Of a stretch of 64,000 nt of DNA, positions 37,985-47,910 are shown in pieces (the first letter of the stretch is position 1; every line of letters starts with the position of its first letter). Source of the DNA: Piper betle (taxonomy: Eukaryota; Streptophyta; Magnoliopsida; Piperales; Piperaceae); assembly GCA_033002965.1 (NCBI GenBank), contig JAURVB010014516.1, positions 62,001 to 126,000 of the forward strand. The letters run 5' to 3'. The position numbers were made by a program, and so were the translations under genes. Below the pieces are notes generated by a model. It ran no database searches. It saw only the letters and a program-made list of their open reading frames with translations, and was not told where the DNA came from.

Positions 37985-38372
37985 TGGTTAAGTTTTAAAG
38001 TTATAAATAAAGTGTTGACTAGACATTGAAGATGCTTTTTGCTATTGGTGGGAATTTATTTTGCAAGTCCCGCCTAATATTGATTAGGATTACTCTAATA
38101 AGTATAGAGTTGGTTTTATTGAAATCTATTAAGTATAAAGGCATTTTTATTTCACCCTATTTATTGTAAAGTTGGTTTCATTGACTATAATAAATATGGC
38201 CGGAAAATGTTTGACTGCCAATTGCTTATAAATAGAGGGATATCTTTCACTTTTTCCCACAACTCTCTCTACAATCTACTCCTCTCTCCTTCCTATGAAA
38301 TTCCTGCTCTTTGTTTTGGTGCAATTGTTTTGTTCTTTGTGAAGAGAGGAATGGAAGATCTTATTGTAGAAG
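37985..38372 (+). repeat. Right arm of the inverted promoter duplication (X1 promoter)
   Basis: Contains repeat-A sequence, a strong TATA box (CTTATAAATAGAGG, ~38225-38238) and the X1 leader. It is homologous to the X2 leader only from about 38245 (equivalent to ~47805 in X2). Confidence 0.8.
38225..38238 (+). promoter_or_regulatory. TATA box of X1
   Basis: TTATAAATAGA lies about 115 bp before the X1 ATG at 38351. It comes from the dispersed repeat, not from the ancestral X promoter. Confidence 0.6.
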
Positions 38373-40411
38373 CTAGGATGGGAGAGAATGTTGGTGAGTA
38401 TAGGGAGGTAGATGATGAGTTCTATGAGACGATTGATGCTCCCAAGTATGTGGACTTCTTGGGACCTTCCCCTCCACTTCTTGATAGCAATCCTTCCTGG
38501 TTTTGCTCACGTGTTGGTGAGTGTCTCTTTCTTTATTTATTATGCTACCCTGTTTTTGTTTCAATGTGAACTTTTTTTTAGTTTTGTATGTTTGATGTGT
38601 TGCTTTGATACCTAGGTTGCATAAAGAAGGGTATCGTTGTTGATTTAGCTTATAGGATATGTTATATAACCATTCTTGTTGTGGTGGTATGATGTAATTG
38701 CACAAAGTATATTTTAATTTACTTTTTGAGGAGATGTTAGTATTGCCTCTGAGTCAATCACTTCAGTGAAATAGATGTATGAGATCATAAATTAGTTGTT
38801 GTTTTTTAGGGTGCAACAAAGAGCATGAGCGAGATATGGATTCTGAAGCAATATGCAGGAATTTTGTGCATCGGGTATGCTTACCTTCTGTGAACATTAA
38901 TTTTTATCTTCGAAAATGCAAATTTATGCATGCTCATTGTATCTTTGTAGGTTATGGTTGCAAGAGGAGGCCCCAGTGTGAAGCATGGAAAAGCCATAAG
39001 CAAGCAGTCACGAACGTATGCATCCTGTTTCAACTTTAATTGTTGAAATTTTTGTTTTCTTTTCGATACTTGTTCTTAAGGGCACTTATACTTCTTCCAA
39101 GAGCAGGTCATCTCCTATTGGGAAGAAGGCACAAGGGAAGAAGAGATGGTGCAAGACATGAAACATTCTGGAACTGTTGTTAATGCTAAGACAGATTTGA
39201 AGGGGAAGAACAAAGTAGTAAAGGCTCTAGTCTTCTCTTCCCCTATGAAGAAAGGGAAGCAAGAAACTAGAAAATATTAATTTGAATGCCTTAGATGCGG
39301 GAAAAAGCACAAAGCTATTGAAAGATGGGCCGCTACCTCCCAATCATGGAAGAAGGATAAAGAAAGCAATGCCCACAATTCCAAAGCCTTTCAGACTAAG
39401 AACAGAGGTAAGGTTTGGAATCTAAAAAGAATTAATTTTAATAAAAACTCCCATGCTAGTTGAGAGGAGGGATTTTAACATCTGTTCATGTCTAACAGGA
39501 AAGAAGCATCTTAAAAAAGGCAAACATGGAGAAAGGAAGGCTGCTTCAACCACCTACATTCCCTTCAAACCCTGTACGAGACACTAAAATAAAAAATGAG
39601 AGTGCAAATGATAGGGGGTTAGGTGTTTATTTTTTGAAGAAACTGTCAAATGAATATTAGCCAATATCCATCATGCCTAGAAATCATTTTTCTACATTTT
39701 CAATATCTACCAGTAACTCAACGGGAAGTTGCATTGCATTGAATGGTGTACAAAATGAATGAAGCTCCATTCTAATGAATATTTTTTGCTGCTTACCTTA
39801 GAAACTTGCACAAAGGGCAGCCATCGTGAAATTAACTGGAAGCAAAGAACCTAAACCAGAAAAGAGAGCTCCTTTGAAATTAAAGGTAAAAGCATGTTAT
39901 TATTTGTGCATTTGTTTTTACTGCTTTGTTAATCTGCATAAAAACCCTTCCTACAAACTAAGTTGTATTGGATTGAATGGTGTACAAAATGAATGAAGTT
40001 CCATTCTAACAAATATTTTTTGCTGCTTACCTTAGAAACTTGCACAAAGGGCGGCCATTGTGAAATTAACTGGAAGCAAAGAAACCTGAACCAGAAAAGA
40101 GAGCTCCTTTGAAATTAAAGGTAAAAGCATGTTATTATTTGTGCTTTTGTTTTTACTGCTATGTTAATCTGCATAAAATCCTTCATACAAACTACTTATT
40201 GTATGTAGAATGATGACAAAAAGATAGCATCCCAGCGAACTAAAAATTCTCAACAGCTTATGGGGACTGCCTCGTCTGGAAGAAATGTTAACTGTTTGGT
40301 TCCTAAAAGCCAAATGGGTTGTAGAATTACATCTGCATCTCAAGGAAAAAACCTCCAAATCCGAAGGAGCCTGTTTTTTGCCAAGTTCATGTTCCAAAGA
40401 GCAAGGTTTGA
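38351..40411 (+). pseudogene. X1: partly deleted, frameshifted paralogue of the X2 gene
   Basis: Exons 1-3 (38351-38516, 38810-38874, 38951-39015) match X2 exon for exon: FYETIDAPKYVDF, WFCSRVG, CNKEHERDMDSEAI. Most of X2 exon 4 and exons 5-6 are missing. What remains of exon 4 is joined directly to exon 7 (39108-39409) at a GGAACCAG-type junction. One base is missing near 39142 (stop TGA follows) and one is extra near 39277. The exon-8 homologue follows at about 39500-39600, with its donor region altered (GATAGGGGGTTAGG). Exon 9 is present twice (39802-39885, 40036-40120). The second copy has one extra A. Exon 10 (from 40210) has a one-base loss in an A6 run near 40348. In the matching frame it ends HVPKSKV at TGA 40409-40411. 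It is probably non-functional, or intact only if several indels are assembly errors. Confidence 0.75.
39728..40196 (+). repeat. 234-bp tandem duplication of X1 exon 9 with flanking introns
   Basis: Exon 9 starts at 39802 and again at 40036. The flanks repeat ATTGAATGGTGTACAAAATG before and GCATGTTATTATTTGTGC after. Confidence 0.9.
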
Positions 40412-40658
40412 TAGTAGTCTTCTTACTTTGGGTTCTAATTCTGTTCATTCAATATTTTTCATTGAATACATTTTCGTGTGTTCCTTGTGATTTTTTTCAT
40501 TTCAAGAATATTCATATATTGTTTGTACTCGGCTGATAATTTGGGTTAAAAATCAACATTTTGATTAAATGTTGCTGGTGTTTGCCCGTTTGCAATTCCT
40601 GGAATGAAGAATTTACGTTACTTGCTGTTTCTTTTGATATTTTAAATGCCAGGTTTCC

Positions 40659-42429
40659 ATGGTAGCTCCAAGTACAGTGCCTGCCGAAAAGGATGAGAAA
40701 AGGTGGACCTTGAAGGATTTTTTGATATTGAGAAGCCTCTTGGTCGAGGGGCTTTTGGTCGCGTCTACTTGGCGAGGGAAAAGAAGGTGATTTTTCACAT
40801 TTCTTTTGTTATTTGATGGTCTGATTCAGTTTTCTTGAATGTACTGCCTTGTTTGTAACAATTGGTCAACTACATGTTTTCTTTGAGGATATTGATGGAC
40901 TAATTGCATAAAACTATGGTAGACATCATGCGCTTGCTCATTATTTATTGCAATTGATCTTACACAAAAAGGACAACTTCAGTTTCCTTTTATTTTTCTA
41001 GCATCTAACTTCTAATCTTTGGTTAAGAATTGCTATGGTGGAAGGAATGGGGTGGTGTATCAAAATGAAAATTGTCTAGCAGTGAATGTCAAATGTATAT
41101 CAATTGTCGTGGACTTGTTTTCCATTTTTTTCTTTTTATTATTCTCAGCTCTATTTTTTAAGGCTTGTTCAACTTCAAGTGTAGAACAAATTTGACAATC
41201 GTTTCTGGGTGTTGGCAGAGCAATCACGTTGTGGCTTTGAAGGTTATCTGTAAAGGTCAATTGAAGAAGTCACAAGTTGAACATCAATTGCAAAGAGAAG
41301 TTGAGATACAAAGCCATCTTTGCCATTCAAATATATTATGCCTTCACGGATATTTCCATGATCAGGTTGAGATATCATTCTTTTTATCAGTTGATTATGT
41401 TCTAGTAATATATTTGATAAAGCATTAAATGAGTTTTCAAATGCAGTCGTACGTCTATTTAGTTGTAGAATATGCAGCCAGGGGTGAACTCTACAAAGAA
41501 CTGCAGAGATGCAAACACTTCAGTGAAAAACGTGCTGCTACGGTAAATAATGGTGTTCTACTTAAAATCTTCTATGTGATGATATAAATAATAACATCAT
41601 GTTGTAATTTGTTTTCCAATGGGTTATACATGACAGAATATAGCTTCCTTGGCAAGAGCTCTTATTTATTGCCATGGAAAACATGTGATACACAGAGACA
41701 TTAAACCCGAAAACCTTTTGATTACCTTGCAGGTAAATTAATCACTCTAACATTGTTAATTGAGAAACTTTTTATCTGTAATTATGACCTTATTTTAGTT
41801 TTTTTTTCTTATAAAAGGATGAGCTAAAGATTGCTGATTTTGGTTGTTCTGTGCATACAATTGATCGAAGGAAGACAATGTGTGGGACATTGGACTACCT
41901 TCCACCTGAAATGAGTAAGCTGATAAAGGAATAGCTGTTTGTATGGCTCTATTTTTTTTCTCAAGAAACTTTGTTTGATAATGTTTTGCTTATACTTACA
42001 GTCGAAAGCACCGGACATGATGCAAGTGTAGACATTTGGAGCTTGGGTGTTTTGTGCTATGAGTTCTTATATGGAACTCCTCCTTTTCAAGCTGAAAAAA
42101 TTCGGACACCTTCAGAAGGTAGTCTATTTTCTTATTATGGCTACATTTCTTAAAAACTTGAATTATTCAGATTTCAAATTTTTTACCGTTTTGTAGGATC
42201 AAAGAGGTGGATTTGAAGTTTCCTGACAGACCAATTGTTTCGTCTTTGGCAAAAGAGTTAATAAGTCTGGTACAGTCTGGTGACATAAGATACTTGGCTT
42301 CTCATCAAAGAGTTCACCATGTTTTGACTTTTTTTTTTTTGGCAGATGTTAGTCAAAGATGCTTCACAGCGACTTCCACTGCACAAGGTTCTTGTGCATC
42401 CATGGATTTTACAATATGCTGATCCATGA
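40659..42429 (+). pseudogene. AUR: alpha-Aurora kinase gene copy with two one-base frameshifts
   Basis: Eight exons: 40653-40786 (ATG at 40659), 41219-41365, 41447-41542, 41637-41732, 41818-41914, 42002-42118, 42197-42269 and 42346-42429. The kinase is complete by motif: PLGRGAFGRVYLAREKK (Gly loop), VVALKV (Lys), [34 protein letters not shown] (activation loop with phospho-Thr), [18 protein letters not shown], and LPLHKVLVHPWILQYADP before TGA. Coding length is 838 nt; two extra bases would give 840 (279 aa), a normal plant Aurora size. The breaks are at the T6 run 40718-40723 (KDF/DIEKP) and the A6 run 42095-42100. Unusual residues are ADFGC where Aurora has [16 protein letters not shown] for SHLRHPNILRL, and TNIAS for TYIAS/TYVAS. 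These substitutions point to relaxed selection. alpha-Auroras act at the mitotic spindle with TPX2-type activators. Confidence 0.85.
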
Positions 42430-42434
42430 ATGGC

Positions 42435-42540
42435 AAATGATCAGCAATAGACTGCAAAAATTACAATTGTATATAAGGTACTTTTGTTAGAACACATTGT
42501 AAATGAGATTGTCTTTTCATAAGTGGGCTCACCTTTAACT
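42435..42540. repeat. Fragment similar to the MUSTANG 5' flank (21.12-21.19 kb)
   Basis: Shares AGACTGCAAAAAT, ACATTGTAAATGAGAT and TTAGAACA with 21125-21190, same strand. The match is short and rearranged. Confidence 0.45.
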
Positions 42541-42544
42541 TATT

Positions 42545-42612
42545 AGACACTTCCAGCAACTTTCATCGCACAAGGTTCCTTGTGCATCCATGGATTCTAC
42601 AAAATACAGATC
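42545..42612 (+). pseudogene. Duplicated fragment of the Aurora last exon
   Basis: Repeats the last Aurora exon (CACTTCCA, GCACAAGGTTCTTGTGCATCCATGGATT) ~190 bp downstream with substitutions and an extra C (GGTTCCTTGTGC). It is non-coding debris of a local duplication. Confidence 0.8.
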
Positions 42613-42689
42613 TAGCAGAATTTTACCGGTGTTGATTACCATGTAGAGAAGTTTGTGTGTTCGTGGTTCTTGGACATCGGAAGGAAGGA

Positions 42690-43260
42690 CCTTCCTTGGT
42701 TGAGAACATAATCCTTCAAGGGCTTATGGCTCCAATGATTATTGTTAACACTTCTGAGAATACGATTGGCAATGGAATTATGGACAAGGGGAAGCTCCTG
42801 ATGCTGAATTGCCCACCCTTTTTGATTTTTTTACATCATCCTCCATCATCACCACCAAGTTGAATGGTCCAAACTTTCTTCAATGGTCTACGGCCAATAA
42901 AACTTATGTGCTATCTTGAGATAAACTTCATTACATTGAGCAGGATACTAAGGAGGAACGTGATGCTAGGTGGCTGAAGGAAGATGCTCAAGTCTGCTCT
43001 TGGTTGTGGAATAGAATGGAGCGCCATATAAGTGTTGATGTCATTCTCCTGATACTGCTTGTGCGGTTTTTCATTCAGCGAGTGATACATGGGCTGCAAA
43101 TGACAATGTTAATAGGATCTATGAGTTATGTGAGGAGATTTACTAGATGAAGCAGGCTAGAAAGTCCCTCAAAGATTATTATGGTCTGGTCGAAGGACTC
43201 AGGGAAGAGCTTTTCTTCTTTATCAACCATAGCCTCAAAACTTTGAAACTTGGAAGAAAC
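42690..43260 (+). pseudogene. Degenerate Copia gag (DUF4219/UBN2-like) fragment
   Basis: Conceptual translation shows KLNGPNFLQWSTANKTYVLS, DARWLKEDAQVCSWLWNRME, YELCEEIY and KSLKDYYGLVEGLREEL, a typical plant Copia gag order. It is interrupted by stops (near 42918 and 43144) and frame changes. No LTRs are visible nearby. Confidence 0.7.
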
Positions 43261-43394
43261 AACGGGAACAGCTGAAAGTTGTGTCATTCTTCAGGCCTTG
43301 ATACCTACTGTGCTTCTGCCAAACATCATCTCCTTGCCGGAACTGAATTGCCCTCCCTGAATGGCTCACTCTCCAAGTCTCCCTGAAAATGGAA

Positions 43395-43770
43395 CATATA
43401 TACATCATTCCTTTGTCTGTTTTCATTGATTCCGAAGCCTTTTTACATGCAAATGTCTATTTGATAGAAGAACCTTTTTTACTGGGTGGAACATATCCTG
43501 TTACTTCATTTTTCTTTGTAATGCAACACAGTGATCATGTTTTATATATATATTGATGTACTTGTTTGTAGAAAGCATTTACGATAAATGTGCTTGTTAC
43601 ACCAGGCAGGGTTTGGCCACAAGTTTGTTTGAACAAGAATTTGCAACTTGAACAATATCAGACTAGAAAATAATTAACATTCTTCCATTTGATGCTTTTG
43701 ACTGCATCTGCTATACATGTGGCCTTGTAATGCCCAGTTTGTTTGCAGCGACTACAAATGGAGAAAGATG
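43395..43770 (-). pseudogene. Duplicated 3' end of the MUSTANG gene with its flank
   Basis: A diverged copy of 18780-19390. On the minus strand at 43758-43684 it encodes the zinc knuckle CSRCKQTGHYKATC and ADAVKSI, matching the MUSTANG C-terminus CSRCNQTGHYKTTC and ADIVKSI. The remaining transposase is absent. The adjoining ~290 bp match the MUSTANG/J-protein intergenic DNA. Confidence 0.8.
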
Positions 43771-43829
43771 GGGAAAATGTAATTAATTCCCTATTCCTAT
43801 TCTTCAAAAGTGAAACCCGGATTTTTCTT

Positions 43830-44500
43830 ACGATCAGGGCGACTAAATATGGGCACCCACGGATTAGAAGAATTGATATTTTTGTCAATTTATTTATTAA
43901 GATGTTTATGTCTAAAACTAGCTAGGTCGGATGTAATTTTGGCCTGTCTCGATTGGTCGACAAGAAAATATGAACTTTATTTTTTTACAAGGATTTTAAT
44001 CCAAGTTTTCAACTATTATATTTGACATTATTGGTATGGGTATATTTGGCATAACCAAATCTAATCTTGTCTTTGTCTGTTTTGAATTTTAAAATTATAA
44101 ATAAACTATTTTATTAAACATTCAAAATGTTTTTTTCTTGTAACTGTTGGTTTTATATTCTGTGGGTAGGCCACAAAAATCTAAATTTTTGTTAACATAA
44201 ATTTTATTTTAAGTGATTTTATTTTGTTTACTAAGGTAATAAATTCAATTTTCTCTAACTCCATGAAGTGCAGACTTGATTTTATAATACGGTATTGTTT
44301 TCGTTTGACTCTTATTAAACATGGAACAAGACAGATTGACTCACTCCATATAAATAAAAATCTTCACTAATCCGATTCATTCACAAAAGATAAATATTAT
44401 CATAAAGTCTTTATTACTCTATAATGATTATCATTTCCATTTTTATGGAGAGTAATATAGATTGGTTTGGATTAGATATAGATCATATATAGATCGAGTG
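43830..44500 (+). repeat. Dispersed repeat family A, copy 2 (uninterrupted)
   Basis: Collinear with 34560-36420 minus the nested element. It contains CGATCAGGGCGACTAAATAT, CCACGGATTAGAAGAATTG, TATAAATAAA and CTTCACTAATCC. Confidence 0.75.
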
Positions 44501-44504
44501 AAGC

Positions 44505-46600
44505 TCAAATTTAAATTCAAATATTATATATATATTTGACTAGTCAAAATCGTATCTAATTCGTATCTCATCCGATTAAATAATATAATTAAATAAATAA
44601 TATAAATGCAATGTAAATTGTGCGGTGTAGGAGGCTGTTTTTGTCAAGGTTGAACAGAGGAAATTGTGAGTTTTTCTCGATGTGGGACTAAGATCATACT
44701 ATAAATTTAACAAAGCAAAGGCATACATTCAATCATCCACCACCACTGAGCTAGCTGATAAGGTGTTGTTCAATTGAGACCATTTTAAATGCTTGTGTTT
44801 AAAAAAACATGACAAATATATAACAATTGGCTTAAGATGATTATGTCTAAGGAACTTTAATTGTGTATTAATGTAATAAATCCAATAAAACTACTTATGT
44901 CCGTGTACCATCTATAAATCTGATATGATAATCGGTATAGTATTTAAAATTATGCCTCCTATTGCTTCCCAAGATAATGACAATTAAACTTACTTCGTTA
45001 TGTTTCGCAAATGCTCCACATTTTGATTTGAATTAAAATAGATGTAATGTTCCTTTGAAGCTCTTGGGATGGATATAATTAACAAATAATTACTTAGTAT
45101 GTTCTCAAAAAAATTTTATAATTTAGTTCCTATTTCAAATTTGATTAATAAGAATTACAATAAATAGCCAAAATTTTAATTTATTTAGGGTGATCTAGCT
45201 GGTCTTTCGATTGGGCACTTGGTTTGGCCACCTGTAAAACTCAACCATTTTTTGTAAAAAAATATATTTATATTCCAATTAATCAACCTTAAGTGTTTTT
45301 AATACAATTTAAAAAAAAAATTCTAATGATTACAAGTAATTCTTTGGCAATGATGCAATTTAAAAAAATCAATGGTGAAAAAATTATTTATGAAAATTTA
45401 TAATTTGTAATTTTTTATCTACTTTTATATTTATGATTAAAAAATATTTCTTGATTTAAAAAAAATAAAATATGGAAGTTAATTTGTTTTTCTTTCTCTC
45501 CAACTCTATCCACTTGTAAAAAAATTTTATGAGGAAAAAAATTTATCTATTATTTTTATTCATTTTAAATTGATAAGTATGCAAAAATAATCTTTACGGA
45601 AATGTCATAAATTTTTCTATTTACAATTTCAAACATTGTCTGATTTATTACTTTATTTTAAATTTGTAATTTCAAAACTATTATTTTTTATTTTCTACTT
45701 AATTTTTAATATCATAATTCCATATTTATAATTACCTTTTAATTATATTGATTAGACGTATCTATTATTACGTATATTTACCTTTATCAACCCGATTCTA
45801 TTAGGTTTGTCCCATAGTGGTTTAAAGTTTTTATTACTTTTATTATATTCGTCACTTCAGTTTTCAATGAATTTTTAAAAGATTTTTTACACAAATTAAT
45901 ATATACATATGCCTATTTGGTATCAAATTATTTTTTCTAAAAAAATAATTCTAATTTTAAAAATTAAATATAATAAAATAAAATAACTATTCATGGCTTG
46001 TACAATGTATGGTGTAAAATCCGATAAAAACTTAGTCTCGTATCAAATAATTATTGGAGTATAATCTAATTTATTAATGTAAATATGCTTTAAGATCTTT
46101 ATCTTTAGTCAACCACTTTTTAATAATTGACTTAAGCCTATTGTATTTATTATATTTATTTGATCTACATTGTTAAAAATAGTTTGATTTGACATCGCAG
46201 TGGATGATTTAACCATTTTTTATAGAATGACTTAAGCCCATTGAGTTCATTTTGACTCAATGGTAATATAATAAATGTTAGGCTCTCATATTGATTGGGT
46301 TGGGCCTCTGGTTGGCTGGCCCATAGGGATGCAGCCCATTTTACACCCCTATTTCTTACTATGTTAAGTGTAGAGTTGGTTTTATTTAATATGATGCTGA
46401 TTTTATTTGCCTCTATGAGATATGGACCAAAACTTATTAATTGACCAAGAGTCTATAAATAAAATTCTTCACTTGAACTTGTATATTAGGTTCTGAGAAT
46501 TTCAGTTGTGGTATAAGACTCTCACACCATTGTGCTTGAGCCCTTTATCCTCTCCCCGGTCGTCGAATCGAGTATGAATCCAAATTCTCTTTTTCTTCTA
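44505..46600. other. AT-rich spacer with a partial repeat-A promoter copy
   Basis: No gene. About 46365-46480 resembles repeat A (GTAGAGTTGGTTTTATTTAA, TCTATAAATAAA, TTCTTCACTT). It is followed by CTTGAGCCCTTTATCC, which looks like an LTR-type leader. Confidence 0.5.
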
Positions 46601-46604
46601 TATT

Positions 46605-47491
46605 AGGAGTGAGTATTAGGTCGGTTTTGTTTCAAACATAGTGGAACTAAATTAATCAAATTACATTGGGTAATAAGATCTCATTAAATAGAATCAAACC
46701 GAACCCAAATATTTAAATTCGATCTGTTTGCTAACTGGACAACCAAATTACATTATAAGTTATAGGAAAATAGATTTATTTATTTGGTTAATCAAAGTAA
46801 TACAATATTTTAGCCAACATAATTATATAATTTTTTTAAATATATATATAATAATAAACATTTCAAAATTCACACTTAAAATAAAATAATTCATTATAAT
46901 CAACATTAAAAAATTTTTAGGAGCGTGTTTCGATTTGTCTATGACTTCATCAAAAAACAAACTGAATATGTTTTCAATTTTCACCATGCTCCGTCTAGGG
47001 CAACACATTTGGTTATTTCGTTATCAAACCGAACTAAATTTCTGAAATGAGTTGTCTTTGGTCACCTAAACCGAAACCAAAATTATCCCACAACTAAACT
47101 GAACCAAAATAAAATATTTCAGTTTGGTTTATTGAAAATTGAAATTAGTATAACTATATTAAATTAACTATAATTTGTATAATAAATACAATTAAAACGT
47201 GATTTAATCATCATAATTATATTAAAATGTATTCTACATATGGACAATATGTTAAACAACCGAAGCAAATTACAAAAAAAATTAAAAATATAATAATAAC
47301 CACATAACCAACGAATATTAAGTTTTTTTCTCAAAATTTTCCACTGTTCCCCAGTAGGTTCCTAACCAAATTTTCATGCACTTGGATAATTTACTCAAAG
47401 TCTAAACTAAACCTTATCGAAAATTTTCTCAAAAAAGAACCGACCCGCCGGTCGGTTATTTCGGATTGTGCCGAATTTTGGTCAGCCCTAT
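46605..47491. repeat. Possible non-autonomous element with GGTCGGTT-type ends
   Basis: Left GTGAGTATTAGGTCGGTTTT and inverted right GGGCTGACCAAAATTCGG / AACCGACCGGCGGGTCGG recall the GGTGAGCATTCGGTCGGTTC family common in plants. AACCGAAC/AAACCGAA words are scattered between. The boundaries are uncertain. Confidence 0.35.
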
Positions 47492-47731
47492 CTGTGTTGA
47501 TAAATTTTTAATTAGATACTAGATATAATATATAATTTTAGGAAAATACAAGCTTAAAAAATTTAGTAAGAATAGAATGGTATATAAAAGTTTATATCAT
47601 ACTACAATATTATATTTGAGCATTGTCCGTAAATAAATGAAGAACCACGGCCAAAATTTCCAACCTGTTGTTAAACCGGTGATTAGTGAGAGCTCGTTCG
47701 AACCGGTTTATAAAAATTAATTTTATTTTAA

Positions 47732-47774
47732 TGACCGTTACCCACGGTCTGACCCGAAGCACCTCCAACGGCTA
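47732..47774 (+). promoter_or_regulatory. MSA-type G2/M promoter elements of X2
   Basis: TCCAACGGCTA at 47764-47774 matches the full mitosis-specific activator consensus (YCYAACGGYYA). TGACCGTTACC at 47732-47742 holds the inverted core AACGGTCA. They lie 137-180 bp before the X2 ATG. MSA sites bind three-repeat MYB factors and drive G2/M expression of cyclin B, kinesins and spindle proteins in plants. A TATA-like TTATAAAAA lies just upstream, near 47708. Confidence 0.7.
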
Positions 47775-47910
47775 CTTTTCCTATTCAAATCCTTCCAATC
47801 GCCGCCTTCTACTTTCTCACACAACTCTCCCTGCAACCTCCTCTCCTCTTCTCCATCTCTGCTCGTTTCTTTCCTTCCGATTTTGTTTTTTTATCCGTGT
47901 GAAGAGAGGG

